64,000 nucleotides of DNA from Dactylorhiza incarnata. Its lineage: Eukaryota > Streptophyta > Magnoliopsida > Asparagales > Orchidaceae. The translations under genes and the position numbers were made by a program. Positions within the stretch are counted from its first letter, which is position 1. Every line of letters starts with the position of its first letter. This document shows positions 1-10,364 of this stretch, piece after piece. Under the pieces are notes generated by a model. It searched no databases, was not told where the DNA came from, and saw only the letters and a program-made list of their open reading frames with translations. The DNA lies in NCBI GenBank assembly GCA_033032865.1, contig JAWHQI010000170.1:4415501-4479500 (forward strand), in the 5' to 3' direction.

Positions 1-3000
1 GTCTCCTGTTCGTGATAAGAAACGGGACAAAGCTGCGATCCTCCCGTTTAGGCGTTGCACTTCCTTAATTGAGCGAGGTGGCGACATATCCTCCAACGCC
101 TTGATCTTCTCGGGGTTGGCCTCGATTCCCCGATGGGTTACCATGAAACCTAGAAACTTCCCCGCCGTCACACCAAACGCACACTTGCTGGGGTTGAGCC
201 GCATCTGGAAGCGACGGAGAAGCTGGAAGCACTTTTCTAAGTCTTCCAAGTGGTCGCGCCGGTGGACGCTCTTTACTAGCATGTCGTCCACGTAAACCTC
301 CATCGTTTCTTCGATGAGGTCCTTGAAGACCTTATTCATCAGCCTTTGGTAAGTGGCTCCGGCGTTTTTAAGGCCGAAGGGCATCACCTTGTAGCAGTAG
401 ACTCCCCGGTCGGTGCGGAAGGCGGTATGCTCTTCGTCTGCGGGGTTCATCCTTATCTGGTTGTAACCTGAATAAGCATCCATAAAGCTGAGTAGCTCGT
501 GTCCTGATGTAGCGTCGACGAGCTGGTCAATCCTTGGCAGGGGGAAACTATCCTTCGGGCAGGCTTGGTTCAGGTTGCTGTAGTCGACGCACATTCGTCA
601 TTTCCCCGAGGCCTTTTTGACCATGACCACGTTGGCGAGCCATGTGGGATATTCTGCTTCACGAATGAATCGTGCCTCCAGGAGCTTAGCTACCTCTTCC
701 TCGATTGCTTTTAGGCGCTCGGGGGCGAAGTTCCTCTTTTTCTGAATCACGGGTCTGCAGGCGGGGTTGATGTTTAGCGAGTGAAAGATGACGTTGGGAT
801 CTACCCCGGGCATGTCCTCCGGGCTCCATGCGAAAAGGTCCTCGTTCTCCTGCAGGAAGGTGGTGAACTTCTCTTGCTCTTGTGATGTTAAGAGTGACCC
901 GACCTGAACAGTTCGAGTTGGGTCTCGCCGGGAGAGCGGTACTTCTACTAGCCCTTCAACGGGCGTTCCTCGCTGCAGATTCGCCTCGTCTCGCAGGTCG
1001 AAGTTATTGATGTTGAGAGCGGTCGCCCTTGCTGGCTGAGCCTGCTTCAGGTAGCAAGTCCTGGCTGCCTCTTGGTATCCTCTTACGACTCCTATTCCTG
1101 CGGCAGTGGGGAACTTCATAGCTAAGTGTGGAATGGAGGGGATTGCCCCAAAGATCGACTGGAGCGGTCTCCCGAAGATGGCATTGTAGGCGGAGGTGGA
1201 TTCTACCACCATGAACTGGATGTTGTGTGTTGACTGTCTTGGAAATTCGCCCAATGTGACTGGTAGAATGATCATGCCTTGCACCGGGACGGGTCTGTTG
1301 TCGAAGCCGTAGACGGGCCCGGCTGCTGGACTAAGCTGATCTTTGGTGAGCTTCATACTTTGCAAGGTGGAGAGGAACAGGACATCGACTGAGCTTCCAT
1401 TGTCGACTAGTATTCTCTTTACTTTGAAGCAGGGATCCCCGATCCCTGCGCTGATCACGAGCGGATCCTGGTGTGGAAGCCGCAACCCTCGTAAGTCTTC
1501 ATCTCCGAAAGCTATCGTAATATCCTGCTTGAGTTTTTTGTCTTCGCGGTCTCTTACGGGCTGGGCGATCGAGAGGATCTGCGACGCCAGGACTGGCGGT
1601 CCGGCGATCGTCTCGATTTCTCCCACCATCGACCTTCCTCCACCTGCGCCTCGGGGGGCGGGGGGCTGCTCTCCTGCCTCCCTGGGCTGCTGGGGCTGAT
1701 TGGGGATCTGGCCTTGTAAGAATCTTCCCAGGAGTCCCTGGCGGATGAGGCGCTCGATTTCGTCTTTGAGCCTGGTGCACTCTTCGGTGGTATGCCCGGT
1801 TCCTCGATGAAACTCGCAGTATCTGGACTGGTCACCCCTCGGATTTGGCGGGGGTATCCGGGGCATGCGAAGTTCGGGGTTGTTCTGAATGGCGTAGAGC
1901 ACGTTCGTTCTGGTGGTGTTCAGCGGGGTGTAGGTCCTGGGCGGCTGCGGTCCCAGATCCCTTCGGGGGTCATGCCGACGTCCGTCACCGCGGCGCTCCT
2001 CGCCGCGACGATCTTCTCGTTCGCGAGGAGCTTGATCTGTTCCCCTTTTCTTTCCTTGGCTTCCTTCGAACTGCCGACGGTGCGCTTCGATGGCCTCATC
2101 TGCAGCTATTTGCGCTTCGACCCTGTGAACAAGGTCGGGATAGCTTGGTACGGTTTCTCTCATGAGAGCCGAATAGAATCCACTTGGGCGGAGTCCTCCT
2201 AAGAAAACTCCTCGCAAGAGTTCGGGGTCGACCCCTGGGATCTGTCGTGCCTCGGTAGTGAAGCGTCGGAAGAAGTCCTTGAGTGTCTCTCCGTCGTTCT
2301 GGCGGATCCCTGAGAGATGGGAGGGATCCCGGACAATTCGGCGGTTGGCGATGAACTGATCCACGAACTGTTGCGCCATTTCCGTGAAGTTGTTGATGGC
2401 CCCATTCCGCAGAGAATGGAACCAAGTGCGCGCTTGGCCTTTCAAGGTTGCCGGGAACACCTGGCAGAGGAGCTGATCAGGAGCGCTGTAGATCCTCATG
2501 ACGGTGGTGAAGTGATTGACGTGTTCCAAAGGGTCGTCCGTCCCGTCGAATGTCTCGATGTTAGGAAGCTTGAAGCCATTCGGGATTGGATGAGCTAGGA
2601 CTTGAGGTGACAGGGGGGATCCCCGATGCGCGGGGCGGCGAGCGAGCGCGGCGCGTCGTCCTGCTTGGGCATACTCTTCTTCGATCATATCACGTATTTC
2701 TTCGCGCGTAGTCCTTTCCGTTACCCGCTCAGGGGCGGCTCTTCTGGGGTGAAGGCGACGGTGGTCAGCTTCCGGGCCTCCAGCCGGCGGGGCAAGGTGA
2801 GCGGAACTCGCCGCGTTGGAGAATCCTTCTGAAGCCTCGTCTTCCTGGACGGCTTCTTGGTTCGGGACAAGGTTTAGAACTGGGGGCGGCGGTGCGTTCG
2901 GAGCTGGCGGCTGGACCGGAGCTTGAGGAGCCCCGAGATCCCTTACGAGAGCCAACATTTCGGCTTGGTGTTCTTCGATTCGCCGCATGCGCACTTCCAG

Positions 3001-3126
3001 CCCCGCTGCTGGCGCAGGGGGTGCCCTCTCTGCGGGTGGTGCATCGATTTGCGAGGGGGAGGGAGCTGGGTCGACGCGTCCCTCCAGCGCTGATCCCTCC
3101 GCAGTGCGAGTACTCTTCCTTGCCAT
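1..3126 (-). pseudogene. gag-protease-RT polyprotein of element A1, broken by a nonsense codon
   Basis: An open frame of 842 codons runs from the ATG at 3126 to a TGA at 598-600. It holds the gag capsid domain, a CX2HX4HX4C zinc knuckle, an aspartic protease with DNGSS, and the start of reverse transcriptase up to the residues KASGK. In copy A2 the same frame continues with a Trp codon (TGG) at this point. A1 carries TGA instead, a single C-to-T change on the plus strand at position 598. The remaining RT coding sequence continues in frame through 1-597, including the YVDD region, so this is a point nonsense mutation and not a natural gag terminus. The start is chosen because it lies just downstream of LTR and primer-binding site and matches the start of A2. 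Confidence 0.9.
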
Positions 3127-3157
3127 TGCGGTTGGTCTTCAATAAGTTCTGGGAATG

Positions 3158-3175
3158 TTCCCACAGACGGCGCCA
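3158..3175 (-). other. Primer-binding site of element A1
   Basis: On the minus strand, three bases after the LTR end, the sequence starts TGGCGCCGTC and continues TGTGGGAA. Its first ten bases match the complement of the 3' end of plant tRNA-Asp. The same site is present in A2 at 29354-29371. The exact primer tRNA is inferred. Confidence 0.7.
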
Positions 3176-3417
3176 AACTGTTGCGGAACGCTTAGGGCTC
3201 TTGGTAGACCGGTTCACTTGAACCGCCTCAGCTCGTGAGCGAGCTAAGCGCGCAAACAGTCAATTAGAGGTTCGATGAGTACGCAGAGACTTTTTAACGT
3301 GGAAAACCCGGAAAGGGTAAAAAACCACGCGGCCGGAGCTGTGCCGACCAAACTTCACTATCTTCTGGAGGAGTTACAACTCGGAAGCTAGAACTCGAGC
3401 GCGACAGGCCGCTGCTC

Positions 3418-3683
3418 GTTACAATACTTGGAGAAAGAGAGCTTCGAGGGTGACAGGCCACCTCTCGGAAAAACTAAGTCCTTTTTCCTTCTGAGACTGC
3501 TAGTCGTCTTTCGGAAGCGGGAAGGCCAGTCGCCTTTCCCTTCTGAGCTCGTTACAATACTTGGAGAAAGAGAGCTTCGAGGGTGACAGGCCACCTCTCG
3601 GAAAAACTAAGTCCTTTTTCCTTCTGAGACTGCTAGTCGCCTTTCGGAAGCGGGAAGGCCAGTCGCCTTTCCCTTCTGAGAAA
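3418..3683. repeat. 133-bp tandem duplication in the A1 LTR
   Basis: The block starting at 3418 is repeated at 3551 with a period of 133 bp and almost no change. The A2 LTRs contain this block only once, so the duplication arose in the A1 lineage. Confidence 0.85.
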
Positions 3684-3920
3684 TGCTGGTCGCCTTTCGG
3701 AAGCGGGAAGGCCAGTCGCCTTTCCCTTCTGAGAAATGCTGGTCGCCTTTCTGGAAGCGGGAAGGCTAGTCGTCTTTCCCTTCTGAGAAACGCTGGTCGC
3801 CTTCCTGGAAGTGAGAAGGCCAGTCGCCTTTCCCTTCTGAGAAATGTTGGTCGCCTTTCTGGAAGCGGGAAGGCTAGTCGTCTTTCCCTTCTGAGAACGC
3901 TGGTCGCCTTTCTGGAAGAT
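3684..3920. repeat. Tandem array of about 53-bp units in the A1 LTR
   Basis: Four to five consecutive copies of a unit containing GTCGCCTTTC, GGAAG and CTTCTGAGAA follow one another, with small variations such as CTGGAAG versus CGGAAG. The A2 LTRs carry shorter versions at 21612-21850 and 29690-29930. Confidence 0.85.
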
Positions 3921-3923
3921 GAA

Positions 3924-4003
3924 GATCTTCAAGTCCCGAAGGAGATCTTCAAGTCCCGAAGGAGATCTTCAAGTCCCGAAGGAGATCTTCAAGTGCCGAA
4001 GGA
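3924..4003. repeat. 20-bp tandem repeat, four copies, in the A1 LTR
   Basis: The unit beginning GATCTTCAAG and ending CCGAAGGA occurs at 3924, 3944, 3964 and 3984. The A2 LTRs have three copies (from 21856 and 29934). Each copy carries a GATC core. Copy number differs between elements, as expected from slippage. Confidence 0.9.
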
Positions 4004-4529
4004 GAATTCCGCAAAAGTCTGCAAGGAGCTCTCCCGGGTCCAGAAGTCAAGGTCCTCTCAAATGAAGCCATGGGGCTCCTTTTATAGTTTTTGCCGGGGG
4101 CGGCCCGGTAATTTTGCCGTTGGCAGTTTCCATAAATGCTCGGTGGACGAATCATATTCTCCGGTTCGGGGCCCTCGGATCACTATTTTTCGTAAATGAC
4201 CACCTTGCCCCTCGGGCAGCTTGGGCAGTTTGGGCAGTTCGGGCAGTTCCGTTGGAGGTGAAAAAGGCGACTAACTGTTCCTGAAAAGTGAGAAGCCTGA
4301 AACCCGAAATGTGAGAAGCCGGAAAGACAAAAAGTGAGAAGCCGGAAAGACAAAAAGTGAGAAGGCTTCCCGACTGCGTTCAGAAACGTTCTAAGCGCGG
4401 GTTAGCGCTGAAGCTCCCCGAATGCGCGACGGGCCCCGAGACATGCCTCGGACGGACGGTGAATCGAGGAGCCGCTCCCTAGCGAGCGGTTGAAGTCCTC
4501 CGGAGGGGAGCGGGGCGCCGGACCGCACC

Positions 4530-4810
4530 CCTAGAAGGAGTGGGTACGGCCGCGCACCCCCGAGCGGGGAGGGCGCGGACTGGCCGCACCCCAAGGGGGG
4601 GTGCGGCTCGGCCGCACCCCAAGGGGGGGTGCGGCTCGGCCGCACCCCTTGGGGGGTGCGGCTCGGCCGCACCCCACAAGGGGTGCGGCCGGGCCGCACC
4701 CCCCTGGGGGGTGTAGCCGGCTCGTACCCCCTTGGGGGTGTGGTCGGCCCGTACCCCCTTTGAGGGGTGCGACTTGATCGACCATTCTCCTTGGGGGGTG
4801 CGAGTGAGCC
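4530..4810. repeat. G/C-rich palindrome array in the U3 of the A1 LTR
   Basis: Arms GCCGCACCCC and GGGGTGCGGC alternate many times with loops of about 5-9 bases, so the region can fold into a series of strong hairpins on either strand. It lies several hundred bases upstream of the LTR TATA box. Homologous arrays with different unit numbers are at 22500-22780 and 30540-30890. Pro/Gly/Arg-rich open frames across it on both strands are by-products of base composition. Confidence 0.85.
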
Positions 4811-5009
4811 GGGCCCCCCCAAGGTGGTGCGGTCGGGACGCGTTCGGGCTATCTCCTTGCGACGAGGGGTGTAGCCCGCGCGCTGCCGTGCGCCTTTGCG
4901 CGTGATTACGTACATACTTGGGGCTCGTGCGTGCTTCGATCGTTGCCCCCACCTCTCTTCTGCGAGGTTTTCTTTGGGCGCGTCCTGAGGCCTTCACGGG
5001 TGTACAACA

Positions 5010-5281
5010 GCTTAAGTCTGAGAGAATATGTTGAGAGGTCGTATACGGATAATCTCATGGAGATCATTGATCCATCTTTAGTAAAGGATGCTCAAACTAG
5101 AGTTCACGGCACCCGAAACCAGATCTTTGAGGAACTAAAATGTGTATATTTAGTCATAAAAATTGGTCTTTTATGTTCTTTGAATGATAATAAAGAGCGC
5201 ATGGAAATGGGAGATGTCACTGTTGAATTGAATGCTGTCAGGAAGGCATTTGAGAAGATGCTGGATCAACATAGAGTTTGA
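5010..5281 (+). pseudogene. C-terminal fragment of an LRR receptor kinase (copy 1)
   Basis: Immediately after the A1 LTR the plus strand encodes about 90 residues ending DQHRV and a TGA at 5279-5281. They correspond to the last part of a protein kinase domain (REYVERSYTDN, then LCSLND and ERMEMGD). The fragment matches the 3' exon of the larger pseudogene at 54298-54680 with only scattered substitutions. Everything upstream is absent because A1 is inserted here. The fragment cannot be functional alone. It is one of three copies of this 3' end in the window, the others being 12498-12605 and 54298-54680. Confidence 0.85.
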
Positions 5282-5906
5282 GTAATGAAATTATTTGACT
5301 GGGAAAATTGCAAGTATCAGCGTTTATATATGTGGAGGGAGAATGATTGTATTGTAGCTGACTGATGGATATACCCTGCATTTTCAGCCCTAGAATTACT
5401 CTATACAAAGGGCAATTTCTTGTAATATTGTTTCGTGACTAGATTCAATAAGAAACCCTAGCATAGTCGATGTGAAATGGTAAATTTTGAATCATGTAAA
5501 TCCGTGTTATTTACTTTTTGCAGCTTTTAGCTCACGTTTTGTTCTTTCTATTGGTCGTGCGAGTCTTGTGAAGATTTATATGGTATTTTCAGATGGAATA
5601 TTTCGATGATAATATGCATGGTCATCTATACTATTTTTTTAACAAAAAAGCTAATGCAATCCAATAGTTGACTCGAAATTGAGCAAATTTCTAAATTTGT
5701 ATATCAAGAATCATTGTTGCATTCAAACCGAATTGTTTCTGCTATTAATTTATGTAATTTCTCTGGGTGAACCGGTTCTTGGCTGAGTCATTAGGCGCCA
5801 GTTCAGGCGAGTGGTTTAGGCCCTGGCGAGTCAATAAAATCACTCGATAATTATGTTTTTGATAGTTAGGAGATTTCATGATTATCAAGCAACGACATAT
5901 GCTGAA
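5282..5906. other. 3' flank of the kinase fragment (copy 1), no gene
   Basis: This AT-rich DNA follows the kinase stop codon. It is closely similar to 12606-13253 and, in its first part, to 54681-54930. It holds no coding sequence and represents duplicated 3' UTR and downstream DNA. Confidence 0.75.
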
Positions 5907-6181
5907 GGCTCTGTTTGGTTGGGATGTTGCTGATGGAAAGCTGCTGATGAAAAGCTGCTGATAGGAAAATTGCTGATTCTGGAAAACGGAGTTTTGTTAA
6001 TAAACTGTTTGGGTGAAATGGAGTTTGTAAAAAAGAATTTTGAAAAAGTTGTTTGGAAACAAAACAGAGTTTTGAGCAAATTTTTCTCACCAAATATCAG
6101 AAAATATATATATTTTCCATCATATAATACCAAACACAAAAAAATAATGTCCACATGAACCATATGTCATGATATCTCCTT

Positions 6182-7484
6182 CTACGACCTAGATTCATAC
6201 AACTGATCCGCTATACTATCGCGTAGCGCGATCATCTCCTCTACACCACCTGCAGTGTCAGGGCATGTATCTTGCCGCTCTTGTGTGGCCACTCCATCAT
6301 CTCTATCCCTCTGCTCGAACTCACTGAAATCAAAATCCACACGCGAAGGGTGTCGGCGAATGAAATTATGTAAAGTCATCGTGGCCATCACAATATCTGC
6401 CTCTTTGTCAAAGCGAAAGCTTGGCATGTCCCGCAATATGACCCACTTCTTCTTCCAAACACCGAACGATCGTTCTATCACACTTCTAAGCGATGAATGC
6501 GCATGATTAAACATCTCTCGACGTCCTTCTGCGCGACATCCACCACAGGCAAAGTCTAGCAGATGATACCTTGTATCTGGATATGGTTTTAAATATTCTT
6601 TTTGCAGAGGATAGCCAGCATCAACCAAGTAATATTTTCCTGAAAAATATTATAAAATGTTTAAAAATTGATATATTTTTTAAAGTAATAATTAGATGAA
6701 CTGAATTTTTACTATTTACCTTGAGGTGGATGAGAGAACGTATAACGAGGATCAGTAATTGCATGATTGAATATGCGACTATCGTGCGCAGATCCCTCCC
6801 AACCTGCCATAACGAAAGTGAAGCACATGTTGAAATCACCATGACATTTTGTGTCGGTCTGCCCTTTCTCCCAATATATGGAACTTGACCTCCCACTGGT
6901 ATGCACGCGTCGACATGTGTTCCATCTATTGCCCCAACGCAATCTTTAAATAAAGACATATAACGCATGTCATACATAATCTCCGGCGGAGTGCAGCCGA
7001 AAGACCTATCTGATGGATGAATCACTTCCTCGGCTAACTTCAACAAAGCGCGAAGACCTCGAGCAAAAAATCTGCTAGTTGTCTCCGTTGAGTGCTGAAA
7101 TCGCTCGCGTGTTTTTCTCATTTATTCATTATGCGACAAAATGTACACTGTCAATGCTAGGACTTCTCTTGATGCAGTTGTTCTTGTGCCCTGAAAACCA
7201 CACTTCTCTTCCAAAGAATGCAATAGATCCATAAAAATTTCTTGACTCATCATGAATGAGTCATGAAATCTCACTCGAGTACCACGAAGTAGCTCTCCAA
7301 CCCATTTATCGTCTGTTTGCTTTGAAGTCATGGATGGAACTGGATGGTTTAACAGCGAGGTGTGTTCGGAGATATAACATATTGCTGCCACCACATTTTG
7401 ATGATGGGCGATAGCATAATTTCTTCTAATGATCGCGTACTCCTCGTGCTCTGCTCTGGTATTCTCTGATTCATCACTAGACAT
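6182..7484 (-). pseudogene. PIF/Harbinger transposase (DDE_Tnp_4-type), broken
   Basis: This minus-strand gene encodes a HARBI1-like nuclease that would cut and join transposon ends. Exon 1 (7484-6720) carries the N-terminal helical region. It is interrupted by an in-frame TAA at 7122-7124, directly before MRKTRERFQHS, a stretch normally continuous in this family. The first catalytic Asp is in GAIDGTHV. A frameshift near 6840 follows NVMV, after which the second Asp appears in SAHDSRIF. An 80-bp intron (6719-6640, GT...AG, preceded by CCTCAAG) separates exon 2 (6639-6182), which carries the third acidic residue in RSVIERSFGV. All three catalytic acids are recognisable, but the stop and the frameshift mean no full protein can be made. 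The start at 7484 (MSSDESEN) is the first ATG of the conserved frame. Confidence 0.88.
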
Positions 7485-7700
7485 TTTCTGTTAAAATAAT
7501 GAAATCAATTAACATTATCACCAAGGAAAAATCTCATAATGTCTGTAGTGCTCACATCAAGTATTTAACATTATCACCACAAAAACAAAAAACATAAATG
7601 TGTCCACATCTAAACAACAAAATATAACATTCATATAGTTCATAAACAAAATATAACAAAATATAACATATCATAATGCAAGTCAAAATGATGTCTCCAA

Positions 7701-8644
7701 CTACCCCCCACGAGTATATCGGTTCTTCAGCCACTTGATGTTCATGCCTTCTAGAAGGCACATGAAAGTCTCTCTATGTTTTGTTTCCATCAAATATGTG
7801 ATGGAAAAATCATAGAAGTCTTCATCAAACTGCACTTCTAAGTACGTGCCTAATTTTTCTAGTGCTTGTCCAATAGTAAAAGAAGATGATGAAATCTTGG
7901 GTGGCTCCTGGATGCATCGACTGATGATCTTCGATGACTCGGTCAAATCTTCTAACATCGAGCTAGCACATTTCTTTTTTCCTTTCTTTCTTTTTTTGCT
8001 TGTTTCTGATATATTTGTGGTCTCGGCTGGATGAGAAACTCTGCTAACCTCAATGTCATCATGTTCATCCTCTGACATTGCTCTTTCATCGATAGACTCT
8101 GTAGCAAGATTTTTGGAGTGAGGTGTACAAGCCTGATGTCCTGTAGCGACAACCGAACTAAACATCATGTTCAGTTTATCCTCTAACTCTGGAGGGATTC
8201 CTGCATACCGGAATTTCTTTGCCAACAGGACAACCTAAAAAGAAGTGTTTTAAAATCAGATATTGAAAATATTAAAAAAAACTAATAAGAAATACCAATG
8301 ATTTTTATTAATAAATACCTTCAATCTTTCATCCCACCACTCGTCTGAGGCGTCTATAGTCTTTCGTGATGGATTCCAACCCAAACCGGTCTCATCACGT
8401 TTCAACTCTGTCCATAATTCCACTCTTTCTTCAAATGATCCCATTTATTTTTAAGTTGGACTTTATCATATTTTTTACCGGTCTGCGCTTCAAAGTTTTT
8501 CATAACATTTGTCCACCCCTCTTTATTAAAATGCGTGGTTGGTCGATTACCACGCTCTATCTCTTTTATGCAGATATCACAAAATAGAATCACATCGTTA
8601 TTGTCCCACATAGCGGACACCCCACCATCCTTTGCTTTGCCCAT
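7701..8644 (-). pseudogene. PIF/Harbinger ORF1, Myb/SANT-like DNA-binding protein, frameshifted
   Basis: This is the partner protein of the transposase; in this superfamily it binds DNA and assists transposase entry into the nucleus. Exon 1 starts at the ATG at 8644 (MGKAKDGG) and encodes a Myb/SANT-like domain with aromatic residues in MWDNNDV, GWTNVMKNF and NKWDHLKKEW. A one-base frameshift near 8411-8420 moves the reading to the frame giving LWTELKRDETGLGW. A short intron (8318-8235, GT...AG) joins to exon 2 (8234-7701), which begins VVLLAKKF. Exon 2 has a Lys-rich stretch (KKRKKGKKK, a likely nuclear localisation signal) and ends KNRYTRGG. The gene lies upstream of the transposase on the same strand, 217 bp apart. 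Confidence 0.82.
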
Positions 8645-8689
8645 CCTTAAAACATTAAACAACATTAACGATATATATACAAATATCAA

Positions 8690-9790
8690 AACATACACAC
8701 AAACACAACACAACACACAAACAACATATTCACACACACACAACAACACAACAAACATACACACCACATAAACACATACACACACACATACATACAACAT
8801 AACAACACACACACACATAACACATAACAACAGACACACACACACATAAACACATACACACACATACATACAACACAACACACACATACATACAACATAA
8901 CAATAACACACCAATAACACAACAAACATACACACCATACATACACAAAACAATATATGCACACAAAAACACACATACACCATACACCAACATCAACACA
9001 ACACAACAACACCAACACAACACATAACTACACACACACACAACACACACACACAAACACATACACACACATACATACAACATAACAACACACACACAAA
9101 CATAACACACATACACACAACATAACAACACACACATACACATAACACATAACAACACACACACACACATACACATAACACATAACAACACACACACACA
9201 CATACATACAACATAACAACACACACATACATACACAAAACAATAACACACCAATAACACAACAAACATACACACCATACATACACAAAACAATATATGT
9301 ACACACAAAAACACACATACACCATACACCAACACAACAACACCAACACATAACTACACACACACAGCGCACACACACATAAACACATACACACACATAC
9401 ATACAACATAACAACACACAAACATAACACATAACAACACACACACATAAACACACACAAATACATACAACATAACAACACACACACACACACATAACAC
9501 ATAACAACACACGCACACACACAAACAACATAACAACACACACACACACATAAACAAACAACACACACAAACAACATAACAACACACACGCACACATAAA
9601 CAAACAACACACACACAAACAACATAACAACACAAATACATACACAAACACACACCAACACAAATACATACATACACAAACACACACCAACACAAATACA
9701 TACATACACAAACACACACCAACACAAATACACAAACAAAAACCACACATACATAATGCACGCACAAAAACAACACAAGTACATACACCA
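8690..9790. repeat. A/C-only low-complexity tract with about 340-bp higher-order repeat
   Basis: For about 1.1 kb the plus strand is built almost entirely of A and C with some T and nearly no G, mainly (AC)n mixed with ATAC and AACA words. A complex block starting CAATAACACACC at 8901 recurs at 9241, showing a 340-bp duplication on top of the simple repeat. Long Cys/Val-rich open frames on the minus strand are products of the repeat (TGT/GTG codons), not genes. The tract lies in the leader of ORF1 of the PIF element. Confidence 0.9.
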
Positions 9791-10364
9791 ATACATACGC
9801 CAAAATCTGGAAACAGGAAAAGCACAGCAGCCAATCACGTCAAAATATGAAAAAAAAATGATCAAAGTAGGAAAATCGGATGTGTTAGGGCAAAAAACGT
9901 GAAGAATCGAAGTACAAACAAACACAAACCCTAAACGAGGAAGAAAGAAACATACCTCGATCAGATCTGTGTTAGGGCGGAGAAAATCAAAAAATGCCAC
10001 CGGGGAATAGGGTATGGCCTGCAAATGGGGGGAGAAATTCAAACAACAACTCGGGTAGAACTAGACGAGAGGTGGAGAAGAAAATCGAACCTTAAAATGA
10101 GCAAGATCGGTCGTCGCCGGCCTGCTCGCCGTCAGGAGGGAGGAAGATCGTCGTCGCCTGCTTCTGCAAAGAGGAATCGGGAGGAGGAGACCGCGGAGGC
10201 TGCGGTGAGACGTGATTCAAAGCCGCGGTTAGAGAATAGGGTAAAGTAGCGTTTATTAATAAACGCAGATTCGCAAATCAGCCAACCCAAACGCTACTTA
10301 TTGCCTAAACGGAGTTTTCTCCCAACCGCACAGCAGCCAATCAGCTGAACCAAACGCCCCCGAA

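Larger units (their letters stand above)
1..5009 (-). mobile_element. Ty3/Gypsy retrotransposon, Tat-like lineage (element A1), partial
   Basis: The left end of the window is inside the reverse transcriptase of a minus-strand LTR retrotransposon. Its gag starts at 3126 and its 5' LTR occupies 3179-5009. The sequence is nearly identical to the full-length copy A2 at 21297-31087. Lineage evidence is taken from A2: a second, archaeal-type RNase H domain after the normal RNase H, an unusual CX2HX4HX4C zinc knuckle, and a DNGSS protease motif, which together are typical of Tat/Retand elements. The 3' half and 3' LTR lie outside the window, so the target-site duplication cannot be tested. The 5' LTR borders a receptor-kinase exon (5010 onward), so the element inserted into a kinase copy. 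Confidence 0.93.
3179..5009 (-). repeat. 5' LTR of element A1 (1831 bp)
   Basis: On the plus strand the LTR starts TGTTGCGG and ends TGTACAACA, so it has TG...CA ends and a short TGTTG/CAACA inverted repeat. It is longer than the two A2 LTRs (1681 and 1713 bp) because internal tandem repeats are expanded. Reading along the element (minus strand), a G/C-rich palindrome array at about 4800-4530 lies upstream of a TATA box (minus CTATAAAAGG, about 4078-4086). A 20-bp repeat and a roughly 53-bp repeat array follow downstream of it in the presumed R/U5. Confidence 0.92.
5907..10361 (-). mobile_element. PIF/Harbinger DNA transposon with transposase and Myb-like ORF1
   Basis: The left terminus reads GGCTCTGTTTGGTT and the right terminus, on the minus strand, GGGGGCGTTTGGTT, which is the usual PIF/Harbinger type of inverted end. 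The element is flanked by the 3-bp repeat GAA (5904-5906 and 10362-10364). The duplicated segment at about 13250-13262 shows the uninterrupted site, TGCTGAAGTCGAG with a single GAA, so both boundaries and the duplication are confirmed within the window. Inside are two minus-strand genes, a DDE transposase and a Myb/SANT-like ORF1 protein, the standard pair of plant PIF/Pong elements. Both are broken. Length is 4455 bp, about 1.1 kb of which is A/C-rich repeat. Confidence 0.94.

Noticed and set aside
2765..3217. Overlapping plus- and minus-strand frames over A1 and A2 gag
   Set aside because: Shadow frames of a G/C-rich coding region. The real frame is supported by homologous domains.
3924..4003. 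Regular 20-bp repeats resembling a CRISPR array
   Set aside because: Units are directly adjacent without unique spacers, within a plant LTR. It is a tandem repeat.
3561..4199. 212-codon plus-strand frame with Ser/Arg-rich repeats
   Set aside because: It lies wholly in the A1 LTR and translates the 53-bp and 20-bp tandem repeats on the strand opposite to the element's genes.
4391..4997. Pro/Gly/Arg-rich open frames in three frames and both strands (also at 22191-23391 and 30172-31102)
   Set aside because: They are produced by the G/C palindrome array in the Tat LTRs. They have no consistent frame and no relation to a known protein.
8402..10042. Several long Cys/Val/Tyr-rich open frames on the minus strand
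   Set aside because: They are translations of the A/C-rich repeat. Codons are almost only TGT, GTG, TAT and similar, and the frames overlap each other. Only the piece from 8644 downward is real (ORF1 of the PIF element).
10025..10249. 74-codon Arg-rich plus-strand frame
   Set aside because: It lies inside the PIF element next to its right end, on the strand opposite to both element genes, and probably covers the ORF1 leader. No known domain.
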